Shown here: positions 22,691-34,186 of the stretch, one piece after another
Position numbering within the stretch: position 1 is the first letter of the stretch
How the letters are laid out: every line of letters starts with the position of its first letter
NCBI GenBank assembly: GCA_034509755.1
Contig: JAVYJV010000036.1
Location: 248,001-312,000, forward strand
Direction of reading: 5' to 3'
Length of the DNA stretch: 64,000 nucleotides
Origin: Anisodus tanguticus
Taxonomy: Eukaryota > Streptophyta > Magnoliopsida > Solanales > Solanaceae
Program-made: the position numbers and the translations under genes
Notes under the pieces: model-generated
The model's input: only the letters and a program-made list of their open reading frames with translations
Database searches by the model: none
Told to the model about the DNA's origin: nothing

Positions 22691-25600
22691 AAAACTTTCT
22701 ATCTTATTTTTTCAAAGCTTTTTTTTTTTTAAATTGTTTTTTTTTGATTTAATTTTTGTGAAAGCTTTTTATTTAAATTTTTTTAATTTTGTCTTTTTAT
22801 TTCATTTCTTTCTTTGATTTATCAAATTAAAACAAAGCCTAAATTCTTTTTTCTAAAAATTTTCCTTAAGCTATACTTTTCTGTAAGTTTTAATTGGCCT
22901 TTTATTATAAAAAAAAAGTTTTTATGGTAAAAAATACTTAAAGGTTTCTATGTTTATTTTAAAACATTTAAATTAGCTAAAAAGTTGATATTAAAATTTT
23001 TTTTTATTTAAAACATTCAGGCTAATTAATAGTTTAATTTTTAACTAAAATAAATTAAAATTTTTTTTTTGCTGAAAAAAAAACCCTGTAAGCGATTTGA
23101 ATGAACATTTAAAAAAGAGTTTTTTTTTTATTTAAAACCTTATTAGTTTTGTCTATCGAATTTTCTATATTTTTAAAGGTTAATAGTACCTAGAATTATT
23201 TTTTTAACTCTCTTTTTATATATTAAAAACTAATTTAAAAAAATTTTTTCAATAATTTTTGAATCTACCTTTAAATTTTGAAAAAATATTCTCTAAAAAA
23301 TTAGAAAAAAAAAACAAAAAATTTTGAAACCTTTTTCCTAATACTTATAAAACATGCCTAGATTTTCAATTAATTAGTTATCATGAAAATGAAAACTTTT
23401 TCTCTACATTTAAAGCTCAAATAATCAAATTAAAACTTTTGATAATCTATGATCAAACAATAATTAAATCTAAAAAAGTTTAAAACTAAAAATTTTTTTA
23501 AACTTTATAATTAAATTCTTCACTTTTTTGTCAATACAACTCTATAATTATTTGAGAAAAAAATTGATAAGATTATAACCTTTTTTTTTTTTAAAGTTAA
23601 ATAAAACTAATTCAATTTATGTTTAGTTATAATTGCCTGTTAAAAAGTGTCTTTTTACACTTTTTTAAAGTTTCATTTCATTTTTTTTTTCATTAATTTT
23701 TATAGGCTTGATTATTTAAAACATAAAGTTTCAAATTTTGAATTAAGTTTACCTAAATTTCAGGCTTATTTAATTTTCTTTTAAAATATTTCAGATTTTT
23801 AATCAAAGTTTTTAGTTTGAAATTATGTTTTAAATTATTCTAAACAGAAATTTGTAATAAACTTTAAAAAGTTTTAAATTCTTAACAATTTTTTATGCTA
23901 AATTTTTTTAATCAAATTTTATCATAAATTTTTTTAACACAATTTATTCTTTTAGAATAAAGGTTGAAAATTTTAATAAAAAAAAATTCTCATTCTTATA
24001 AATTTTAATTCTCTTAATAAAAATTTTACTAAAGATGTTTTTACTTAAAGTTAACAAAGTTTCATTTAGATATTACCTTAACAAAGCTTTTTTAATAGAA
24101 ATTCCCTAAACAAAATTTCATTTGAATTTTTCCTAAAAAATTTAAGCTCAAATTTTTAATAAAATTTCAACGTTAAAAATTTTGTTAACTTTTAATCTAA
24201 ATTTTATAACAAAGTTTTAGACTAAAAATTATCAAACAAAGCTTAAAACTTAATTTTTTTTTTTTTAACAAGGCTTAAAATTTTTACTAACAAAGCTTTA
24301 ATTTAAGTTTATTTTTTTAACAAACCAATTATAATTAAGTTGAATATATTTTTTTTTTGCTTTACGCTCTATAAAATGTATCACTTTTTGATAAAAAAAA
24401 ATTTACCATCCATTAAAAACTATCAAAAAAAAAAATGGTCAAGATAAAATTAATTTATCAAAATTAAGACCAAAGAATTTTATTTCAAAATAATTTCATT
24501 AAAAATATATTGATGTTATAATTAAGTGAAAACAATTTAAAGTATTAATTAAGTTTTATAGAATTCCGGAAGCGAATGTTTTCAATTATTAATTTATACA
24601 TTTAATTTTTACATTTTCTAAAGATTTAAAAATTAGTAAAAGTTAAAGACTAAAAATAATTTTTCTTTTTCTTTAAAAACTATTAACCACAACAAAACAC
24701 GAGAAAAAATTTAACGATTTCCGGTTAAAAAAAGTTTTATATTAGTATAATTTTATATGATGTTTATTTACATTTTTTCAGCAAATCTTTAAAATTGATT
24801 GATTTTTATTTAAAAGTTTTCAAAAAAAAAGTGAAAAAATCATCTTTTTATTGAAAAAAATTCTGTTGATATAAAAAAAGTTTATAGCTAAACTGTGTCA
24901 AGGTTAAAATCTTCAATTTTCATGAAAAGATTTTCTTCCTAATTTACTTTTAAAACTCATTTAAATATTTTTTTTTTCTTTTTTTAAATTAAAATTAATT
25001 TGAAAGGCTTATTTTATGTTTCCTATAAAAATTTAAATATTTTACTAATAAAAGTCTAATTTTTTTGTCTAAAAAAATTAATATATTCATAAGAAGTTCA
25101 AAAATTAAAAACGAAATTTAATAGGTTTTTCTTTAAAAAAAAAAAAAGATAAATGATTGTCAACAAAAAAAAATTAAAACTTAAAAAGTTTCATTTGAAA
25201 AAAAATATGAATTGTTTTAAACAATTTTAAAAAAAACAAACATAAATAATCTTAATATAAATCTAATACTTGAAAAAATAGGATGAAAATAAAAAATTGA
25301 TGTTTAAACTTTTTTTATGTTCTTTACACTTTTAATATTTTAATTTAAAAAAATTCATTTATAAGACTTTAGTCAAATTACAATAAATGTCTTTTGTGAA
25401 CAATATTTTCTAATAAAAAAATTTGGTTTTCAATTTATTCTATTTAAGTTATGCTAATTTTTACATTTTATTTATAATTAACTTAATATTGATTCAGATT
25501 ATTATTTTTATTTGTTAAACAAAAACTATTGTTCTCTTAAATATAATTTAATTAAAAGATTTTGCTTCAACCAAACAAAAAAATTGATTAAATTAGAGAA

Positions 25601-26694
25601 CTTTTCAAATTTTAAAAGAATTTCCTTAAATTTTCTGATATAAAAGTTTAAAAAAAAAGTATCAAATATAGTTAATCTTATTAAAAAAAGTATCTATGGA
25701 AGTATTATTAATTTGAATTGAAAATAAATTTATTTTTTTTTTATTAATTTCATCAATTTAAACAAAATAAAATCTTCTAAATTAATTATAAATCAAATAG
25801 ATTTTACTGTTAAATGTGATTTAAATAAAAAGAATATTTCTATTTAACTTAAATAAGTAAAACTTTTTTATTGTTGATAGTTTTAAATAAAATAAATTTT
25901 TGTATCAACTTTTAATTATAAGAAAATTTTTTTGTCAATATTAACTTTAAATAAAATAGATAACATTAATTCTTACTTAAATCAAAAGAAAATTAAAAAA
26001 AAAGTTAAATGAAATTATTTTTTGTGAAATCTTTTTAGATTTTCATCAATCTGATTTTTGACAATAATAGCTTAAAATTATTTTTAATCTTTCTTTGCAA
26101 TTTTCTAAAAAAGATTTCGATAATTGAAAAGTTTTTTTTTTTGATAGAAAGTTTAAGTGAAATACGAATTAAATAAACAGTAAAGAAATAAATAACTATA
26201 ATCTTAGTAATTTACTTTTGTTAAAAAAAATTTTGAAATTAGAACTTTTAAGAAACTTTGGCCTTATAAAAAAGTGAATATGGATATCTATTAAAGCATT
26301 TTGTATTGACAATTTAATTTTAATTTATGACTATTAAGGTAAATGATGTTTTCATTAGTTAAAAAAACTTAGCTTTATTATCTTATCAAAACTAGGTCAA
26401 GGATCGGAAAAATAAAATGACCAAGTTCTAGTTTTTTTTAAAGCTAATTTTAAACTATAAAAACAATTCTATTCTTTTAAACTTTGATTATTTAAAAAAA
26501 TCTATTTTTAAAATAATAAATTAATAAAATGAATTTTTGATGTGTAAAAGTGAAAAAGATTATTCAAAAAAAGCTTAATTCTAATTTTAAAAAGAAATAA
26601 ATCAAAAATTTGTTGATAAAATCAAATTTATTTTCAAAAAAAATTCTAAAAAATACTAAATCATTATTTTTTTTTCAGTAAAAAAGATTCACTA

Positions 26695-29060
26695 ATGATT
26701 TCTACAGATAAAAGCAACATATCAGCTTTTAAAGAATATTTTTGTAAACAAAAAGCATTTTTAATGAAAAGTGTAAGCATAAAAAAAAATTTTAAATCAA
26801 ATAAAGGAAGTGGTTTAGATCAACTAATTGAAGAATTATCTAAAGAAAGTGAAATATTTGGTACAATGAAAATACCAGGAAATCGTTTTCGTTTTAGTAG
26901 CTTTTCATCTAATAAAAATAATGATTCATTAATATCAGATATTAAAAATTTAAATGAAACAACTGAATTGCATACAAAAATTGTTGTTTTAGGAGCATCA
27001 GCTGTAGGTAAAACAGCAATTTTACAACAATTTTTATATGGTCAATTTCCTAAAGAACACAAAGCTACTGTTGATCAACTTTATAGAAACGAATGTAAAT
27101 TAGGTAAAAGATTAGATAAAAAGTAAGTTTTGTTTTTTAAGTTCAAATTTTATTCAAACAATACTATTTTAAGGTTTTATTAAATTGTGTTGTTTAAATT
27201 AAGTCATAATATTTGAAGGTTTTATTAAACCATAAAAGTCAAAATGTTTATTAACTTATACTCTTCAAAAATTTACTTTAGTTAAACTAATTAAAAGTTT
27301 CATTAAAATAAACTAGTTAAAAGTTTTATTAAACGTAATTAGCTAATAACTTTATTTTAGTTCAGAAATTTTATTAATTTATATTAAGAGTTTTATTGAG
27401 AAATTTTATTAAATTGTAGTAAGTTATTAAAATTGAAGGTTACATTCAAAATAAGCTTTAATTAAAAAGATTTAGTAAATTAAGCCTGAATATCTAAAGA
27501 TTTATTGAATTAAAATAAATTAAAATATTTAAAGTTTTCATGAAAATAGTTGATTTATATATTTTACAGAAGATTAATAGACTAATCAGTTGATATTTAA
27601 ATAATGTTTTAATTAAACAAAAGATTATATTTATGAAGTTTTTGAAAACTAATTAATCATTTGAAAAAAAATTAATTTTGATTAATCGAGTATTAATTTT
27701 AGCTTTAACAAAAAAAATAAACATAAAAGATGCCAAAAATTTTTCTAAATTTTTCATATTTAAATTAAAGATTTTTTTAAATGATATTTTTATTTAATTA
27801 ACCTATATAACAAAAAAATATTGATTTGACTTTTGTTTTAGATTAACATTAGACATTTTAGACACATCTGGATCTTACCAGTTTCCTGCAATGAAACGCT
27901 TAGCTATTGAAAAAGCTGATGCTTTTCTTCTTGTATATTCTGTAGACAACGCAAATAGTTTTGAAGAAGTTTGTCGTTTACGTGAGCAAATTTTAGAAAT
28001 TAAATTAGCTAAATACAAACAAGAAAATAATATAGAACCGCAATCAATTTCTCATCAATCTATAAAATACAAAATTAAAGAAAAAACTATCCCACAACAT
28101 ACAAACAATATAAAACATACAGATGATATTCTTAAAAAAATTCAAGCTTTTTCAAGATTTTTAGAAAATCATCCTGAAATTGAAAATAAAAATATTAATA
28201 ACAATAATGATCCTATTGAAAATATGAAAAGAAAAAATTCTTTAAATTTAAATCCTCGTTATAAACTCCCACAAAATTTAGTTAATGCAAGTAATAGACG
28301 TAAATCATTATCTAGTTTTACAAACACTAATAGTCCAAAAATAAACTCGAATTTATTCAACATTAATGAAGATATCATTTTTAATGCTCATCATCCTACT
28401 GCCGATATAATATGTGTTAAAACTAATTTTAACTCAAAAAACTTACCTTCATTTGTTTTCGAACAATTAAGAAGAGAAAGTTTGTCCAAACAAAAAAAAG
28501 AAAATTTTAAAAAATCTAAATCAATTTATGGTAGTGATTCTGATGATTCTGATTGTGCTAGTATAGAAAAAAGTCAGGATAAACTTTCAAATAGTTCAAG
28601 TATTTGTTCAATAAATAGTTTGAATGATAAATTAATAGAAGAAAATAAAGAAATAAAATTTGAAAGTTTTAAACATTTGAATTGTACTAAATACAATTAT
28701 AACAAAAGAGAAAGTTTAAAGAATGATTATTTGGATTTATCTAAAATGAAACCTCCAATAATAGTTGTAGCTGCAAATAAATGTGATTTAGAATGTGAAC
28801 GTGCTGTTCAAAAAGAGTTAGCAGAAACAATAGTTCAAATTGATTGGGATAATGGTTTTATTGAATGTTCGGCAAAAGATAATATAAACATAACATCTAT
28901 TTTTAAAGAACTTCTTAAGCAAAGTAAATTACCATTCTCTGTAGGAATGGCTTTAGATAATCAAAAATGTAGACGTCGTTCTTTACCTGCTTATACAACA
29001 AATAATTTAGCAACTAAAGAACGTTTAAGACCTAAACGTAATAGTTGTGCTTTATCTTAA
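26695..29060 (+). CDS. RASD/Dexras-like small GTPase with ~245-residue insert
   Basis: The exons are 26695-27122 and 27842-29060 (phase 2, AA|A = Lys), giving 548 residues. Motifs: P-loop GASAVGKT (100-107), G3 DTSG (150-153) followed by SYQFPAMKRL, G4 NKCD (455-458), G5 ECSAK (484-488) and a C-terminal CALS box (545-548) suited to farnesylation. The run DTSG-x-x-x-FPAMxRL and the non-Gln residue after DTSG recall Dexras1/Rhes (RASD), so a membrane-bound Ras-family regulator of G-protein signalling is likely. The positions of Ras Gly12 and Gly13 are Ser102 and Ala103, which predicts weak GTP hydrolysis. An N-terminal extension of 90 residues precedes the fold. Residues about 198-445, between switch II and G4, form a Ser/Asn/Lys-rich insert. 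The frame stays open back to an AG at 26677-26678, so the true start could lie in an upstream exon. Confidence 0.85.
27165..27440. repeat. Degenerate GTTTTATTAAA repeat in the Ras-like gene intron
   Basis: The intron 27123-27841 contains many imperfect copies of AAGGTTTTATTAAA and AAAAGTTTTATTAAA spaced about 25-40 bp. There is no sign of an alternative exon. Confidence 0.5.
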
Positions 29061-29936
29061 ATGTAAAATCATTTTAATTTAAAAGATTTGCATTAATTAT
29101 AAAAATATACTGAAAAAGCCTAAAGCTTAATATAAAAATATTATTAGATTAAAAAAAAAGTGAATAAGCCTGCATTTGAAAATTAATTCAAGTCTTTATA
29201 AATTTGAACTAGTTATCTTGAAGAAAATTAATTCGAAAAAAAAATTAGTTTAAAAGACTTTTCAAAGCTAAATTTTTCTTTTCAAAAATTTCAAAAGATA
29301 AAAATTTCGAAAAAAAAAAAAATTTAAGACAAGTCATTTTTATCAAAGATAAATTAGACTTTTATCAAAAAAATTTGTGAAAAAAATTTGTGAAAAGAAC
29401 AAAAAAAAGTTACAGTATTATTAGTTATTTCATATCATTAAATAATATTTGTTTTTTTATAAATTAAAGCTTATTTTATTAATTATGAATTATTGTTAAA
29501 TTGAAAAACTTAGACAATTTTTAGCTTTCAATCCAGGGAAACTAATTTATTAAAAAATATTATCAGAGTTATTTAATATGTTGAATTAATTTTTTTAAAG
29601 TTTAAGTTCTAAAAAAAGAACTTATTTAAATTTTTTTTATTAAAACAAAACAATATTTTATTTAAACAATTACAACTTTATTGAGACAGCAACTTTTTTA
29701 AAACAACAACTTTAATGAAAAAAAATTATTTTTTTGGAAACAACAATTTTATTAAAAACAACAATTTCATTTAAAACAACTATTTTATTTTAAAAAAACT
29801 ATTTTTTTTTTAAAGAATTATTTTTTTGAGACAAATATTTTTTAAAAATAACTATTTTGATTAAAAAATCTTTTCTGATTAAAAAACTATTTTATTATAA
29901 AAGTTATTTTTGTTTTAATAACTAATTTATTAAAAA

Positions 29937-30048
29937 GTTTATTAAAACAAAAAGTTTATTAAAACAAAAAGTTTATTGAAACAAAAAGTTTATTGAAACA
30001 AAAAGTTCATCGTAACAAAAAGTTTATTGTAACAAGTTTATTAAAAAG
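29937..30048. repeat. 17 bp tandem repeat (GTTTATTAAAACAAAAA)
   Basis: Six adjacent 17 bp units are visible, starting at 29937, 29954, 29971, 29988, 30005 and 30022, the first two identical and the next two identical to each other. A shorter decayed unit follows. Identical neighbours with changes shared in pairs point to stepwise slippage duplication. Confidence 0.85.
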
Positions 30049-30535
30049 TTATTATAAAAAAATCAAGTTTAATGAAATGTTAAATAAAATAATAAATTTT
30101 TAAATGTGTAATTTAAGTTAGAATATTATAGAAACCCCAAATTATTTTAAAAAGAAAATAAAATATTTTTAATAAAGAATTAAATGTAAAAAATAAATAA
30201 ACAACTTTGTATAATTAGCAATTATCTATAAGGTTAAAAGATTTTCATAAAAAAAAAACAATTCACCTTAAGTAAACAAATGGATAATTTATAAAAATTA
30301 CAGACTACATAAAGAAAAATGCTTTTTAAATAAAACAACTATTTAAAAGGAAATAGATAATTTAATGAAACAGATATTTTTAAGGAAATAGATATTTTGA
30401 GGAAACAGTTATTTTAAAAAGATCAATTGTTTTAAGAAGAAAATTATTTTAAATGAAAAACTATATTAAGTATACATTTATTTTAAAGAAATGTTTATAT
30501 TAAGTAAGCTACGAATTATTCTAAAAGAAGTATAA

Positions 30536-30690
30536 ATTATTTTAAAGAAATTAAAAACTATATTAAGTGAAATACAACTTATATTAAGATACATACAAAC
30601 TATAATAAGTAATCTAAAATTTATATTAAGAAAAATACAAACTATATCAAAGAAACTATATTAAGAAAAGAATAAACTATGCTAAAGTAG
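30536..30690. repeat. Degenerate ACTATATTAAG repeat, about 29 bp unit
   Basis: Around five imperfect units carry AAACTATATTAAG or a variant. The repeats merge into more decayed A-rich DNA to the left (30350 onward). Confidence 0.5.
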
Positions 30691-31654
30691 AAAAAATATT
30701 TTATATAAAGTTAAATTATTTCCTTATTTTATTTAAATTATAAAAAACTAAATGTTAAATCTATAAAAAAATCTTTAATTATTGTTTAAAATTGTTCATA
30801 AAAAATTTTTTTTGTAAAAAACATAATTTTTGGTTTTTAAATTACAAAATTTTTAAAAAGACCTAAAGTTTTGAAAATTATAATTTTTTTTTTACAAGTT
30901 GTTTGTTGTTTTTAGAGTTTTCTAAATTAAATTTCTTCATTATAAAAACTTTAAAAATTTCTCTTAGTTAAACAAAATAATTTTATATTAAACATTATTT
31001 TTCAGACAAAAATAATTCGATAGTTTATCCAAATTCATTTAGAATCAAATCTTGTATAATAAAAAGAAAAAGATATTTGGTGATTCATTATAATTTATTT
31101 TGTAAAACATCGAATATAGATTTAAAAAAATGAATTATTTTTAATTAAAATATTTTTGTTTGTTAATTTTTAGAATAAAAATTTAATTAAATTTGAAAAA
31201 ATCTGTCTAATTTTTTAATTTTTTTAAACTTTGAGTTCTGCTTTAATTTATTGATTTTACGGTGATTTATTTTAACTAAAAACTTGAAAATTTTTTTTTT
31301 TTTGGTCAATACTAAATTGTTTTTTCTTTAATCAATACCAACTTTTTACTTATAATACATTCAAACCTTTTACTGATAAGCTATAAATAAACTTTGGTAC
31401 ACTAAAGTAAATACTGATAAATCATAGTAAACTTTTATTGAATAATACTATACTTTCATTGAGTAACAGTAAATTCAAATGAATAATAGTTTATTTCAAT
31501 ATAATAAAAAATATATTCTGATACATTTAAATCAATTATAATGAATTATAATTAGTTTCAATAAATTACTATGAAATCTGATAAATCTAAAAATTTCTTT
31601 ATAAACAACAAAAAAAAAAACTATTTAACCACATTGAATTTTAGTCAACCTCAG

Positions 31655-31760
31655 TAAAATTCAATAAACCACAGTAAATTTTAATAAACCACCGTAATAT
31701 TTAATAAACCACCGTAATATTTAATAAATCACAGTTAGTTTCAGTAGAGCATAGTAAGTT
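31655..31760. repeat. 20 bp tandem repeat (TTTAATAAACCACCGTAATA)
   Basis: Four to five units are visible, two of them nearly identical and carrying CCACCGTAA, unusual for its CG. More decayed relatives run back to about 31380. Confidence 0.65.
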
Positions 31761-34068
31761 TTAAATAACTAAACCCATTTTTACATAATTAAACTCAATT
31801 TTTTATAGTAGTCTTTCTAACATTATGAGAAAATTTAACAAAATTTTAATATTCTATAAGTGTAAAGAATTTACTGAAAGTTGATTTTAGTCAAATTTTT
31901 ATTTTCTAATAAATTTATTTTTAAAAATAAAAACTTAAAATTTATTAATTTGAAATTTAAATTAGAAAACTTTAAGAAAAAGTAAATTAAAATTTACTTA
32001 AGATTCAAATTAGAAAATAATTCAAAAAATTAGTTTTACATATGGAAAATAACTTGAAAAAATATTAAAAATTTAATTTGAGAAAAATATTCAAAAAGTA
32101 AATTATAAAATATACAAAAAATTTATGTTTAAGAACTTTTGTGTTTAGATTGAATATCAAACTTTTTCAGATTTTTTTTACATAAACTTTTGTAGTAAAC
32201 TTTTAGTAAACTTTTTCAAGTAAGTTCTTTCAAGTAAGCATTTTTTTTAAGTATATTTTTTCGAATGAACTTTTTCTTGTCAACTTTTATTCAAATTTTT
32301 TTCAAATTTTTTTCTCATATTCCAAAAACATCCAAAGACTTTTTTGTTAAATTTTTTCTAAAGGCTTTTTTTGTAGACTTTATTCGTAGACTTTTTTCAT
32401 AAACTTTTTGTTAAACTTTGTTTTTAAAAAGTTTTTTTTCTATTTTATTATACTTTTTTTTTAACATACTTTTTTTAAAACTTTTTTTTTGAACTTTTCC
32501 CTTTAAAACTCATAATATTGTTTTATTTTAATTAAAAAATTTAAACTAAAAATGTATTTTAAAAGTAATTTGAAATTTTTTAAAAAAATAAATATTAATA
32601 GAGATTGTATTTAATGTAAAAACTCAATTTATTGATCTTTTTTTTTAAAACTTTAAAGTTTTTTGAGTATATTTTTATCAAATGTTGAACAAATAATGTT
32701 TTTCTAAAAAAGTTTTAAATTTAAAATGGATTTTTTCTTTAAGTTTTTTTTATAACAAAACTATGTTAACAAGTTTATAAAGTTTATAGATTTGTTTTTT
32801 TCGTGACATCAATTTTATTTTTTATAAAATACATCATGCTAAAAATTTAATTGCAACTTAATTTATTACCAAAAAAAAAAATAAGTAAATTAAAATTGTC
32901 ATATGAACTTTAAACAAATCTTCAAACAAAAATTATGGTAATTAAACTTTAAAAACGTTTAATAATTAAGATTTAAATAAGTTATTTTGTTGATGTTTAA
33001 ATTGAAAACAAACTTGAATTTATTTTAAATTAAACTAAAAAAATCTTTAATTTATTTATTTTAATTTATTCAAAAATTAGATTCATTATAACACATTATA
33101 ACTATTTTTAACTATGTACAAGCTAGTGGTTTTGAGCATTCATCAAACTTGTTGACTTATTTGTATCTGCTTTTAATTTTGATGAAATTTTTTTCTATTT
33201 TTGTGTTATCTTTTTGATAGGTGTTTTATACTTATTGTATAAAAAAATCTTGAATTTTTTTCAAGCAATTTATTTAAAAAATTTTTTTCTCTCCAATGGT
33301 TTCTAAAAAAATTGACCGATAAAACAATATTTTGTTGATCTAAAAAGGTGATAATTTAATGAAACAAGGTCAAGTAAGCTAGGCGTTTGTTTTACTTTCT
33401 TATTTTTTCTTTTAGCCAAAATTATTCATCTATTTAATTTTGAAATTTTGTCATCTTTTGGTAGGTTTAGTTGTCTTAGAAAAAAAAACAAACTTTTGAC
33501 ATAAAATTCACCTTTCTTATATTTGATGCTAAAATCATTTTATTTAACTTATAAGATCATTCTGGCAAAACGTGATAAATTCATTCTATTACAACCTAAA
33601 TTTAAAAGAATAAAAATTCAAAATATTCTATTTTCATACAATGAAAACCTATACCATTCATAAAAAAATTCAATTTTCTAGCTGGTTTTAAATTATTAGG
33701 TTTGATAATATTTTAAGTTTATATTTCAAATAAAAAAAAACAACCATCATGAAAGTTTTTAGAAAATTCAGATTTGCTTTTTAAACAGAATTTAATTTAA
33801 TGTCATAGATTTATTTTAAATTTTATTTTTCTTGGTATTATAATTTAATTTAACAATAGTTCTATAAACAAAGCTTTTAGGAAAAAAATAATGTTAAGTT
33901 TAAAAATTATTAGCTTAAATTAAAATATTTTCTATAATAAAATGCTCTTAAATATTACAATAAAATTAATTAATCCTTGAATTTGGTGAAAAAATTCAGA
34001 GAAAATTTAAAAATTTAATATTTTAATACTTTACAGTTACCTTAGTAATCTTTGAATAATAAATATAA

Positions 34069-34186
34069 TTTCTCATCTTAAAAAATTCTATTTCTCATCT
34101 TAAAAAATTCTATTTCTCATCTTAAAAAATTCTAATATATTTCTGATCTTAAAAAATTCTAATGTATTTTTCATCTTTAAATATTC
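34069..34186. repeat. 22 bp tandem repeat around TCATCTTAAAAAATTCTA
   Basis: Three perfect 22 bp units (34069, 34091, 34113) are followed by two more with 5-6 bp insertions between them. The sharp identity of the first three suggests recent expansion. Confidence 0.85.

Larger units (their letters stand above)
16606..26694. other. 10 kb gene desert upstream of the Ras-like gene
   Basis: I found no exon, RNA gene or mobile element that I could support. The DNA is A/T runs and decayed tandem repeats, with few CpG dinucleotides. Exceptions are several TTCCGG-containing sites (20215, 22231, 24564, 24719) and a mixed-composition patch at 22169-22262. It could contain 5' non-coding exons and distal regulatory DNA for the Ras-like gene, whose first visible exon starts at an acceptor site. 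Confidence 0.5.
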
